Assembly (NCBI GenBank): GCA_945861755.1
Contig: CAMAVQ010000006.1
Coordinates: 1-64,000 of the forward strand
Direction: 5' to 3'
From: Gemmatimonas phototrophica
GTDB taxonomy: Bacteria > Latescibacterota > UBA2968 > UBA8231
Length of the DNA: 64,000 nt
Shown here: positions 29,755 through 38,386 of the stretch, piece by piece
Numbering within the stretch: position 1 is the stretch's first letter
Layout: every line of letters starts with the position of its first letter
Translations under genes and position numbers: made by a program
Notes under the pieces: generated by a model
Databases searched by the model: none
What the model was told of the DNA's origin: nothing
The model's input: only the letters and a program-made list of their open reading frames with translations

Positions 29755-30801
29755 ATGTCAGACGAGCTGCTGCTCTTGGAAGAGGCCTTCGGCGCCGAAC
29801 CCATTGGACTCAAGACCAATGCCCTGCGCTGGCTGCAGAAGCAGGTGATGCGGCAATCGCTGACCCTGCCCCGCCAATTTGCCACCCGCGCCGAGTGGGA
29901 AGACTTCCGCACCCGGCTGCGGGCCGACCTGCCGGGGGTGATCGGCCTGCCCACCTTTCCGCCCCTGGGCCAGAGCCTGGTGCGGGCCCGCCTGCAGGTA
30001 GGAGAGCACGCCTGGTGCGAAAGGGTGGACGTGGCCGTGGACGAGGAGTACGCCATCCCCACCTTTGTCTTCAGTCCCCTGGCCCCGGCCACCGCTGCCC
30101 GGCCGGCCCTGGTGTGGAACCCCGGCTGGCCCGAGGACAAGTGGAAGCCGGCGTATCAGCACTTTGCCCTGCGCATGGTGCGCCACGGCTTTGTGGTGCT
30201 CATCCCCGACCACGCCCCCTTCGGCGAAACCACCACCCAGGATCACAAGACCACCACCGCCATGACCGCGGTGATGGGCATGGGCCAGGTGCTGGGCATC
30301 AGCCAGCTGGCCCTGCGTTCGGCCGAGACCCGCCGCTGTGGCGAGTACCTGCGCGCCCGCCCCGACGTGGACCCGGCCCGGGTGGCGGTGGCCGGATTGT
30401 GCCAGGGCGGCATGGACACCTGGATGTCGGCGCCGCTGGACGATGGGTTCTGCGCCGCCGCACCCCTGTGTTCGGCCTCCACCTTTGCGGTGCATATGTT
30501 CGAGATGGCCTCGTATTTCGCCAACGGCGATTCCTCACCCTTCCCCTTTGGCATCCTCAAGGTCTGCGACGTGGAGCACTTACACGCCGCCATCGCCCCC
30601 CGGCCCCTGCTGGTGCGGGCCAACCTACCCGACCAGTGGTGGCCGGTCAGCGCTTTTGCCCGCATCGAGGCGCTCACCCGCCAGATCTACCGGCTCTACG
30701 GGGCCGAGGACCGGGTCGACTTCCGCGCCGAGACCCATGAGCACAACCTCACCGGCCCCTTTGCCGACGCTTTGGAGCGGTTTCTGTTGAAGTGGGTCTG
30801 A
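29755..30801 (+). CDS. Dienelactone-hydrolase-like alpha/beta hydrolase (Cys nucleophile elbow)
   Basis: aggagg RBS; VAVAGLCQGGMDTW, ALVWNPGW, VVLIPDHAPFGE, HEHNLTG. Confidence 0.75.
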   Translation: MSDELLLLEEAFGAEPIGLKTNALRWLQKQVMRQSLTLPRQFATRAEWEDFRTRLRADLPGVIGLPTFPPLGQSLVRARLQVGEHAWCERVDVAVDEEYAIPTFVFSPLAPATAARPALVWNPGWPEDKWKPAYQHFALRMVRHGFVVLIPDHAPFGETTTQDHKTTTAMTAVMGMGQVLGISQLALRSAETRRCGEYLRARPDVDPARVAVAGLCQGGMDTWMSAPLDDGFCAAAPLCSASTFAVHMFEMASYFANGDSSPFPFGILKVCDVEHLHAAIAPRPLLVRANLPDQWWPVSAFARIEALTRQIYRLYGAEDRVDFRAETHEHNLTGPFADALERFLLKWV

Positions 30802-30809
30802 TGGGGGGA

Positions 30810-31607
30810 TCAAAACGCCACAAATCCGCCGCAGACCGGGATACACTGGCCGGTCACGTAATCTGATAGATCGGTGACCAGAAACTCCACCACCCTGGCG
30901 CAGTCCTCAGGGGTGCCCAGCCGGCGCAGGGGGATCTGGGCCTCCAGGCGGGCGCGGGTCTCGGGGTCGTTGCGGCCCTGGGCGATGGCGCGGGAGGAGA
31001 GAATGAGGCCGGGGGCGATGCAGTTGACCCGGATATCGCTGGGTCCCAGTTCGGCGGCCAGGACCCGGGTGTACTGGATGATGCCGGCCTTGGCCACCTT
31101 GTAGGGCATGCCGCCCCCGTCGCGGCCGCTCCACATCCCGGCCTGGGAAGCCACGTTGACGATCTTGCCCGAGCGGGCCGTTTTCATGGGCCGGCTGGCG
31201 GCCTGGCAGCAGAGGATAGTGCCGGTCAGGTTGAGGTCCATGATGTACCGGTAGTGGCTCTCGGAAGCAAGGCTGGCCGCCTGCTCTTCGTGGGAACGCA
31301 GATTGCCCCCGGCGTTGGTGACCAGGATATCCAGTCGCCCAAAGGTGTCGAGGGTCCGCTCCACCATCCGGTCCACCGCCCGCTGGTCGGTCACGTCGGC
31401 TTCGACACCCAGGGCGCGGCGGCCCAGGGCCTCCACCTCGGCCATCACGGTGGGGGCGTTTAATTCCTCCCCGTACTCCTGCGCTGCGTTCAGGTCGATA
31501 TCGTTGACCACCACCTCGGCACCCAGGCCGGCCAGGCGGAGCACGTAGGCCCGCCCCAGGCCGCGGGCCCCGCCGGTGACCAGGGCCACCTTGCCCTCAA
31601 GTTTCAT
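30810..31607 (-). CDS. Short-chain dehydrogenase/reductase (SDR)
   Basis: ALVTGGARGLGRAY, NAGG, PYKVAKAG, CIAPGLI. Confidence 0.93.
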   Translation of the reverse strand: MKLEGKVALVTGGARGLGRAYVLRLAGLGAEVVVNDIDLNAAQEYGEELNAPTVMAEVEALGRRALGVEADVTDQRAVDRMVERTLDTFGRLDILVTNAGGNLRSHEEQAASLASESHYRYIMDLNLTGTILCCQAASRPMKTARSGKIVNVASQAGMWSGRDGGGMPYKVAKAGIIQYTRVLAAELGPSDIRVNCIAPGLILSSRAIAQGRNDPETRARLEAQIPLRRLGTPEDCARVVEFLVTDLSDYVTGQCIPVCGGFVAF

Positions 31608-31725
31608 ACGTTCGTTCCTCCTGCTTGGCGTCGCGCTAAAGATAGTATCTTCCAGGGGCGTCGGGGAGCGGGTCATCCCCCGCTGTAGGTGGACGAAGGG
31701 TCGGGGCGCGTGTAGATTTGGAAAG

Positions 31726-32532
31726 ATGAAGCTCTTCCGCTCTCTCTTCCTCATTCTGGCGCTGGCGGCCTGCGGTTCCTGCGAGTCGCGGCCGGAGACC
31801 TCTACCAATCCTCCCCTAGGTACGGGGCCGACTCCCACCTATACCTACAAAGTACTGAACGTCTACCCGCACGACCCGGAGGCTTTCACCCAGGGCCTGG
31901 TCTTTGTGGACGGTGCCCTGTACGAAGGCACGGGCCTGGAAGGCAGGTCCAGTCTGCGCCGGGTGGATCTGGAAACCGGCGAGGTGCTCCAGCAGTACGA
32001 TTTGCCAGCGCAGTACTTCGGCGAGGGGATCGCGGTGCTGGGGCAGCGGATCTTCCAGTTGACCTGGCGCTCGCACGTGGGGTTTGTGTATGGGCGGGCG
32101 AAGTTCGACCAGCAGGGGGAATTCCCCTATGCCACCGAGGGCTGGGGCCTCACCCACGACGGCAAACACTTAATTATGAGCGACGGCACGGCCACCCTCT
32201 ACTTTCTCGATCCGGACAAGCTCAGCCAGACCAGCAACCTGGAGGTGCGCGACGAGCGGGGGCCGGTGAGCCGACTCAACGAGCTGGAGTACGTGGAAGG
32301 CGAAGTCTACGCCAATCTCTGGCAGACCGACCGCATCGCGCGCATCTCGCCCAAGACCGGCCAGGTGCTGGGGTGGGTAGATTTGCGCGACCTGCTCTCC
32401 CCCGCCGACCGGGTGCGGCAGGTGGATGTACTCAACGGCATCGCCTACGACGCGGCCGGCAAGCGGCTCTTTGTCACCGGCAAGTGGTGGCCCAAACTTT
32501 TCGAGATCGAGCTGGTGGCCCAGGGAAATTGA
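31726..32532 (+). CDS. Glutaminyl-peptide cyclotransferase (glutamine cyclotransferase family), lipoprotein
   Basis: Lipobox LALAAC; PHDPEAFTQGLVFVDGALYEGTG, LTWRSHVGFVY, LNELEYVEGEVYANLW, VLNGIAYD. Confidence 0.9.
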   Translation: MKLFRSLFLILALAACGSCESRPETSTNPPLGTGPTPTYTYKVLNVYPHDPEAFTQGLVFVDGALYEGTGLEGRSSLRRVDLETGEVLQQYDLPAQYFGEGIAVLGQRIFQLTWRSHVGFVYGRAKFDQQGEFPYATEGWGLTHDGKHLIMSDGTATLYFLDPDKLSQTSNLEVRDERGPVSRLNELEYVEGEVYANLWQTDRIARISPKTGQVLGWVDLRDLLSPADRVRQVDVLNGIAYDAAGKRLFVTGKWWPKLFEIELVAQGN

Positions 32533-32562
32533 CTTCTGCCAGCCCCCGAGTATATTTCCAAA

Positions 32563-32847
32563 ATGATGCTCAACCGATCCGCCAAACGCTCCCTCCTTTT
32601 GGTCCTGCTGGTCGCCCTGGTGGCCGGCGCCCTGTTGGGTGTCTCCTGCCATCTAGCCTGGGCCGACCACAGCCACGGACCCTCTTCTTGCGCGGTATGC
32701 ACCTGGTTCCACTTCAAGGGCTGGATCACCGCCGCGTTGGTGCTGCTGGCCGGCTTCGTCCTGCAGCGCATTGTCAGTGTTCTCGTGCTGGGCAACTCCT
32801 CCTGCTGCCTACCGCTTCATTCTGCCCGCGCTCCACCCCGCCGCTGA
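32563..32847 (+). CDS. Small His/Cys-rich membrane protein
   Basis: 94 aa, two TM segments around WADHSHGPSSCAVCTWFHFKG. Confidence 0.6.
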   Translation: MMLNRSAKRSLLLVLLVALVAGALLGVSCHLAWADHSHGPSSCAVCTWFHFKGWITAALVLLAGFVLQRIVSVLVLGNSSCCLPLHSARAPPRR

Positions 32848-32948
32848 GTTCTCCGCTCATCTGTTGCTGATTGCCGGCCACGCCGGGCGCTAGCATTGCG
32901 CCTGGTCTGGGTTTTGGCTGTCTAAAACACCTTCAATAGGAGAACCCT

Positions 32949-34016
32949 ATGCGCAGCGCCATGCGCCTTACGGCGGCCTTTGCCTGTCAAATTCTGTTCT
33001 TAAACGCGGCCTTTGCCCAGGGCGGGCAGGGGCAGACCACTGCCACCGGCCTGTCGCGGGCCTTCAATCCGGCCATCAGTGCCAACGGCCTTTTCCTGGG
33101 GAGCTATACCTCCCGCGAAGGGCAAGGGGCTGAGTCCGGCACCGGCATCCACCTCCAGGAAATGGAGGTGCAGCTGACCTCCTTTGTGGACGCCTACCTC
33201 AAGGCCGACCTGATCCTGGCCCTGCCCGGAGGAGAGGGGATCGAGGTGGAGGAGGGCTTCGTCACCACCCAGGGCCTGCCCTACAATCTCGCGCTCAAGG
33301 TGGGTAAGTTCTATGCCGATTTGGGCCGGCACAATCTGTTGCACACCCACGCCTTCCCCTTCATCGATCCGCCCCTGGTCCTGGAACGCCTCTTGGGAGA
33401 AGAGGGGCTGAACGAGACCGGATTGGGGCTCAGCGCCCTGCTGCCGGCGCCCTGGTACGCCGAGTTGAGCGGCCAGGTGTTTAACGGCGACAACGAACTC
33501 TTCGCCAGCCCCCGGGGCCGGGATCTGCTCTATGTGGGGCACCTGAAAAACTTCTGGGACCTGGGCAACGCCGCCACCCTGGAACTGGGCGGTTCGTGGG
33601 CGGGGGGCGACAACCAGGACCAGGAAATGAGCAGCCTGGTCGGGGCCGACCTCACCCTGAAGTGGCGGCCCCCCCGCCGGTCCCTGTACCGCGGCTTGGT
33701 CTGGCAGTCCGAATACCTGCACGCCCGCCGCGGTCTGCCGGTGGGAGCGGAGAAGCAGGGCGGATGTTATACCCTGCTGCAATATCAGTTCGCCCGGCGC
33801 TGGTGGGCCGAGGGTCGTTATGACCTGTTCGGTCTGCCCCGGATTGCGGGCGAGGAGCGGGAGCACCGCTACAGTGGATTGCTGGCCTTGGTGCTCAGCG
33901 AATTTTCGGCCCTGCGCTTTCAGTACCGCCGTCTGAAGACAGAGGCAGGAGGCGAGAAGCAGGTGCTGGCCCAGCTCAATTTCACCATCGGTTCTCATCC
34001 GGCACACCGCTACTAA
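32949..34016 (+). CDS. Outer-membrane porin-like protein preceding the metal ABC genes
   Basis: Signal peptide, beta-rich alternating sequence, C-terminal LNFTIGSHPAHRY; 15 nt upstream of the SBP gene. Confidence 0.65.
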   Translation: MRSAMRLTAAFACQILFLNAAFAQGGQGQTTATGLSRAFNPAISANGLFLGSYTSREGQGAESGTGIHLQEMEVQLTSFVDAYLKADLILALPGGEGIEVEEGFVTTQGLPYNLALKVGKFYADLGRHNLLHTHAFPFIDPPLVLERLLGEEGLNETGLGLSALLPAPWYAELSGQVFNGDNELFASPRGRDLLYVGHLKNFWDLGNAATLELGGSWAGGDNQDQEMSSLVGADLTLKWRPPRRSLYRGLVWQSEYLHARRGLPVGAEKQGGCYTLLQYQFARRWWAEGRYDLFGLPRIAGEEREHRYSGLLALVLSEFSALRFQYRRLKTEAGGEKQVLAQLNFTIGSHPAHRY

Positions 34017-34031
34017 CCGAGGAGGAAAGAG

Positions 34032-34949
34032 ATGAGACGCATCTTGTTGGTGCTGGTGGTGGCCATGGGTTTTGTCCTTGCTGGCAGAGCCGAGGCCGAG
34101 AAAATACAGGTGGTGACCACCACCCCCGACCTGGCGGCCATTGCCCGGGCCGTGGGTGGGGAATTGGTGGAGGTGAAGGCCATCGCCAGAGGGGATCAGG
34201 ACCCCCACTACCTGGAGGCCAAGCCCAGTTATATGAGTCTGGTCAACAAGGCGGATTTGCTGATCTACAACGGCCTGGAGTTGGAAATAGGCTGGCTGCC
34301 CCTGCTGATACAGGGCTGCCGCAACCCCAAAGTCTTGTCCGGACAACCGGGCAACCTGGACGCCTCGGCCGGCATCCCGGTCCTGGAATTGCCCTCCGGA
34401 GAGGTGGACCGCTCCCAGGGAGACGTACATCCCCTGGGCAATCCCCACTATACCCTGGACCCGCGCAACGGGCTGATCATCGCCCAGACCATCGCCGCCC
34501 GGCTGCAGATGCTCGACCCGGGTGATGCGCAGACCTTCTCCCACAATTTGAAACAATTCCAGCAGGACTTGCAGCAGCACCTCGGTCAGTGGGAAACGCG
34601 CGCCAAAGATCTCCGAGGTCGCCGGGTGGTGACCTATCACAAAAATTTGGAGTACCTGGCCAACTGGCTGGGGCTGGTCGTCGCCGACTACCTCGAGGAC
34701 AAACCCGGGGTGCCGCCCAGCCCGCGCCACATCGCCGAGTTGGTGGGGCACATGAAGCGCGATGGCATAGCGGTGATCCTGTACGCGAGTTTCCAGGAGG
34801 AGATGGCGCCCGAGCGAGTAGCCTCCCAGGCCAACGCCCTGGCCCTGGCGCTGCCGATTTCGGTGGGCGGGGAACCAGGGATCGCCACCTACGCCGATCT
34901 CTTTGAGACCATCCTGGGTCGTCTCGAAAAAGGTTTCGGAGGGCCTTGA
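34032..34949 (+). CDS. ZnuA/TroA-like metal ABC transporter substrate-binding protein
   Basis: IQVVTTTPDLAAIARAVGG, GDQDPHYLEAKPSYM, NPHYTLDP, VVTYHKNLEYLANWLGL. Confidence 0.9.
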   Translation: MRRILLVLVVAMGFVLAGRAEAEKIQVVTTTPDLAAIARAVGGELVEVKAIARGDQDPHYLEAKPSYMSLVNKADLLIYNGLELEIGWLPLLIQGCRNPKVLSGQPGNLDASAGIPVLELPSGEVDRSQGDVHPLGNPHYTLDPRNGLIIAQTIAARLQMLDPGDAQTFSHNLKQFQQDLQQHLGQWETRAKDLRGRRVVTYHKNLEYLANWLGLVVADYLEDKPGVPPSPRHIAELVGHMKRDGIAVILYASFQEEMAPERVASQANALALALPISVGGEPGIATYADLFETILGRLEKGFGGP

Positions 34950-34952
34950 GCC

Positions 34953-35792
34953 ATGCACGACTTTCTAATTTTTATGGCCGCGCCCTTTGCCGCCTGCCTG
35001 GTGATGGTGGGCATCCATGCGTACCTGGGGATACACGTGTTGGCGCGGGGGGTGATCTTCGTGGACCTGGCTCTGGCCCAGATCGCCGCCCTGGGCCGCA
35101 CCCTGGCCTTTCTGGCCGGGTACGAGTTGGATAGCTGGGAAGCGTACCTGCTCTCGCTGGCCGCCGCCTTCATCGGGGCGGCGGTGTTTTCGCTGACCCG
35201 GCTGCGGCAGCGGCAGATCCCGCAGGAGGCGGTGATTGGCATCGCCTATGCCGTGGCCGCTGCCGCTGGAGTGTTGATCATCGACCGGGCCCCGCACGGG
35301 GCCGAGCACCTCAAGGATCTGTTGGTGGGCTCCATTCTCTGGGTGGGCTGGCAACAGGTACTGGAGATTACCGGGTTGTACCTGGTAATCGGCGCTTTCC
35401 ACTGGTTTTTCCGCGAGCGCTTCCTGCTCATCTCCCTCGACGAGGGGGAGGCGGTGCGGCGGGGGTGGTCGGTGCGCTTCTGGGACTTTATCTTCTACGC
35501 GTCCTTTGGCCTGGTGATCACCCGGTCGGTCCAGATCGCCGGCGTATTATTGGTCTTCTCCTTTTTGATCGTGCCAGCGGTCTGCGGCACCCTGCTGGCC
35601 CAGCGCCTGATCTGGCGCCTGGTGGTTGGCTGGGCCGTGGGCCTGGGCGCGTGCGCCATCGGTTGCAGCCTCTCCTACGTCGGGGATCTGCCCACCGGCG
35701 CGGCGGTGGTCTGCACCTTTGGGGCGGTGTTGATGGTCCTGGGCCTGGGGCGGGCGAGCTGGCATTTACTGACGAAGGAGAAAGGCACCTAG
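34953..35792 (+). CDS. ZnuB-like metal ABC transporter permease
   Basis: VLARGVIFVDLALAQIAALG, LLVGSILWV, SVQIAGVLLVFSFLIVPA. Confidence 0.9.
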   Translation: MHDFLIFMAAPFAACLVMVGIHAYLGIHVLARGVIFVDLALAQIAALGRTLAFLAGYELDSWEAYLLSLAAAFIGAAVFSLTRLRQRQIPQEAVIGIAYAVAAAAGVLIIDRAPHGAEHLKDLLVGSILWVGWQQVLEITGLYLVIGAFHWFFRERFLLISLDEGEAVRRGWSVRFWDFIFYASFGLVITRSVQIAGVLLVFSFLIVPAVCGTLLAQRLIWRLVVGWAVGLGACAIGCSLSYVGDLPTGAAVVCTFGAVLMVLGLGRASWHLLTKEKGT

Positions 35793-37484
35793 ATGCTGTT
35801 GTTGGGGATACTCTGGTGCTGGGCCCTGCCGGCCTACGCCCTTACCCTGGAGGCAGAACACGCCCTGCTCTCCCAGGTCTACGCGGCCCTGGGGCAGGCC
35901 GAGTCCGGCACGGCGCCGGTGCAGCCTTTTTGCGCCACGCCTTTCCTGCTAGAGGCCCGCGCTGCCCTGGGGGCCGAGGGCCGGCAGCGGCTGGCCAAGG
36001 CCCTGCAGCGGCCCGCCCTCCCCAGGGAATACCGCAGCCTCTCAGGGCATTTTCTCATCCACTACGACCTGAACGGCCGCAATGCGGTAGATCCGACCGA
36101 TGGCGACGGCAACCGGGTCCCCGACTACATCGACACCGTGGCGGTCACCCTCGACCGCGCCTGGGAACTGGAGGTGGGCCAGTTGGGGTACCAGGCCCCG
36201 CCCAGCGACGGGGGGGCCGGTGGCGGGGACGAGTACGACGTGTACATCGTCCAGTTGGGGTCTGGGGGGGCGTACGGCTACACCTATCCGGAGCAGGGCG
36301 GCACCCGCTCGTCCAGCTACCTGGAGCTGGACAACGACTACACCGACGCCATCTACACCCAGACCCGCGAGCTGGAAGCCCTGCACGTCACCGTGGCCCA
36401 CGAGTTTTTCCACGCGGTACAGTTTGGGTACTACCAGGGCAGCGATGGGGTGTGGTGGCAGGAGGCCAGCAGCACCTGGATGGAGGAAGTGGCGTACCCC
36501 GAGGTGAACGACTACCTCCAATACCTGTCCGGCTTTCTGCGCCAGCCCGAAAAATCCCTGGACAGCGGCAGCAGCTTTTCGTCCGACTACCATATCTACG
36601 GGGCCTGCCTCTTCGCCCATTTTCTCGACCAGCGTTTTGGGCGCGGCCTGATCCGGGCCATCTGGGAGGAACTGGACCGCCGCGCCAGCGCCGGCCTGGA
36701 GCACTTCGACCGGGCCATCCGCCAGGAGGGGGCTGGCGGGCTGGGCGGGGCCATGGGTGAGTTTGCGGTGTGGAATTATTTCACCGGCAGCCGGTACCGG
36801 CTGCCCTCGCGATACCCGGACGGAGACCAGTACCCCCAGGTGCCGCCGACGCGCCTGAACACCCTGGCCAGGGTGGCGGTGGCGGACAGCGGCGAGGTGG
36901 ATCACCTGGGCAGCGCCTACGTGTTGCTGGAGCCGCGCCTGCAGCCGGGGGGCGTGGTGATCGAGGCGCAAACCGAAGGGGGTCAATGGAGCCGGCAGGT
37001 GCTGCTGATCTCGCGCGACAGCGTGGAGGTCCGGCCTTGGGCCGGGGGGCCGCTGCACCTTGCGGGTTGGGACCGCTACGACGAGGTAGTGCTGGTGCTG
37101 GCCCAGATCGAGCAAAGCGGCAATGGCTACGGGTACACCGTCACGGCTGAATACGACCCCGACCTGATCGACGAGCCGGTGCCTCAGCATTCCGCTCTGG
37201 CCCAGAACTATCCAAACCCTTTTTACCTAGGCCGGCAGGAGCACACGGCCATCTCCTTTGACCTGAGCCAGCCCAGCACCAGCACTACCCTGTCCATCTT
37301 TTCTGTCGAGGGCCAGCTGGTCTGGCGCAAATACCTGGGGGTGCGGGCGGCGCGCTCCCATACCGAAGTGTGGGATGGGGCTAACGAAGAGGGGCAGCCG
37401 GTGGGGTCGGGGGTCTATTATTATATCTTGCAGGGCGACGGTTTCACCGCTTCCCGCGCCCTGGCAGTGGTGCGGGAGCAATAG
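35793..37484 (+). CDS. Secreted HExxH metalloprotease-like protein (MXAN_6640-like) with C-terminal FlgD-Ig domain
   Basis: FLIHYD...DGDGNRVPDYIDTVA, ALHVTVAHEFFHAVQFGYY; C-terminal NYPNPFYLGRQEHTAISFDLSQ...EVWDGANEEGQPVGSGVYYYILQ. Confidence 0.85.
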   Translation: MLLLGILWCWALPAYALTLEAEHALLSQVYAALGQAESGTAPVQPFCATPFLLEARAALGAEGRQRLAKALQRPALPREYRSLSGHFLIHYDLNGRNAVDPTDGDGNRVPDYIDTVAVTLDRAWELEVGQLGYQAPPSDGGAGGGDEYDVYIVQLGSGGAYGYTYPEQGGTRSSSYLELDNDYTDAIYTQTRELEALHVTVAHEFFHAVQFGYYQGSDGVWWQEASSTWMEEVAYPEVNDYLQYLSGFLRQPEKSLDSGSSFSSDYHIYGACLFAHFLDQRFGRGLIRAIWEELDRRASAGLEHFDRAIRQEGAGGLGGAMGEFAVWNYFTGSRYRLPSRYPDGDQYPQVPPTRLNTLARVAVADSGEVDHLGSAYVLLEPRLQPGGVVIEAQTEGGQWSRQVLLISRDSVEVRPWAGGPLHLAGWDRYDEVVLVLAQIEQSGNGYGYTVTAEYDPDLIDEPVPQHSALAQNYPNPFYLGRQEHTAISFDLSQPSTSTTLSIFSVEGQLVWRKYLGVRAARSHTEVWDGANEEGQPVGSGVYYYILQGDGFTASRALAVVREQ

Positions 37485-37508
37485 ACTCTTTAGCGCAGAG
37501 GAGGCAAG

Positions 37509-38384
37509 GTGACAGGTCTCGAACATCCCTATCGGGAATTGAGCGGCGGCAGCTGGATGAAGGGCAATCTGCACACCCACACCACCAGCAGCGACGGCCA
37601 GCGGCCCCACCAGGAAGTCATCGACGACTATGCCCGCCGTGGGTACGGATTTCTCATGATCTCGGATCACGACATCCACACCTCGGAGCGCGATTACCGC
37701 GCTTTTGACCGCCGCGGCCTGATCCTGATTCCGGGCAACGAGATCAGCGCCCAGGGGCCGCACATGTTACACGTGGGTGCCACCGACCTGGTACCCCCCC
37801 ATGTGGGCCGCCAACAGGTCATCGACGAGGTGGAAACCAAGGGTGGCTTTGCGGTTTTCAACCATCCCAACTGGCACGCCAACTTCAACCACTGCCCCCA
37901 GGAGTTGCTGGAGGGCTGCCAGGGATATGTGGGCCTGGAGATCTACAATGGGGTCATCTGCCGGCTCGATGGCAGCCCCTATGCCACCAATCGCTGGGAC
38001 ATCCTATTGACCAAGGGACGCCGGCTCTGGGGTTTTGCCAACGACGACAGCCACGCGGCTACTGGCGACGTGGAGCTGGGATGGAATACGGTCTACGTGA
38101 AGGATCCCACCGCTGCAGGGGTGGTGGAGGCGTTGCGCCAGGGGCAGTTCTACGCCTCTACCGGGGTGGTGATCAGCCGTATCGAGGTGGAGGGCCGGCG
38201 CATCCTGATAGAGACCGAAAACGCCGCCCGCATCGTGGCTCTGGGCCACGGGGCCAAACGCTTCGCCCAGGTGGACGCCGCCCGCATCGAGGTGGAGGTG
38301 CCGGCCGAACTGCGCTATGCCCGCTTCGAATGCTGGGGCACGGGTGAGGCCTTTGCCTGGACCCAGCCCTTCTTCAGCGCCTGA
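37509..38384 (+). CDS. PHP-domain metallohydrolase (CehA/McbA-like)
   Basis: KGNLHTHTTSSDGQ, MISDHDIH, NHPNWHANF, ANDDSHA. Confidence 0.88.
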   Translation: MTGLEHPYRELSGGSWMKGNLHTHTTSSDGQRPHQEVIDDYARRGYGFLMISDHDIHTSERDYRAFDRRGLILIPGNEISAQGPHMLHVGATDLVPPHVGRQQVIDEVETKGGFAVFNHPNWHANFNHCPQELLEGCQGYVGLEIYNGVICRLDGSPYATNRWDILLTKGRRLWGFANDDSHAATGDVELGWNTVYVKDPTAAGVVEALRQGQFYASTGVVISRIEVEGRRILIETENAARIVALGHGAKRFAQVDAARIEVEVPAELRYARFECWGTGEAFAWTQPFFSA

Positions 38385-38386
38385 TA

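Noticed and set aside
33000-34958. 652-aa minus-strand ORF opposite the porin/ZnuA genes
   Set aside because: Antisense artefact of GC bias; no recognisable domain.
35465-36760. 431-aa plus-strand ORF overlapping ZnuB and the metalloprotease in another frame
   Set aside because: Arg/Gly/Pro-rich out-of-frame translation; both overlapped frames have strong family motifs.
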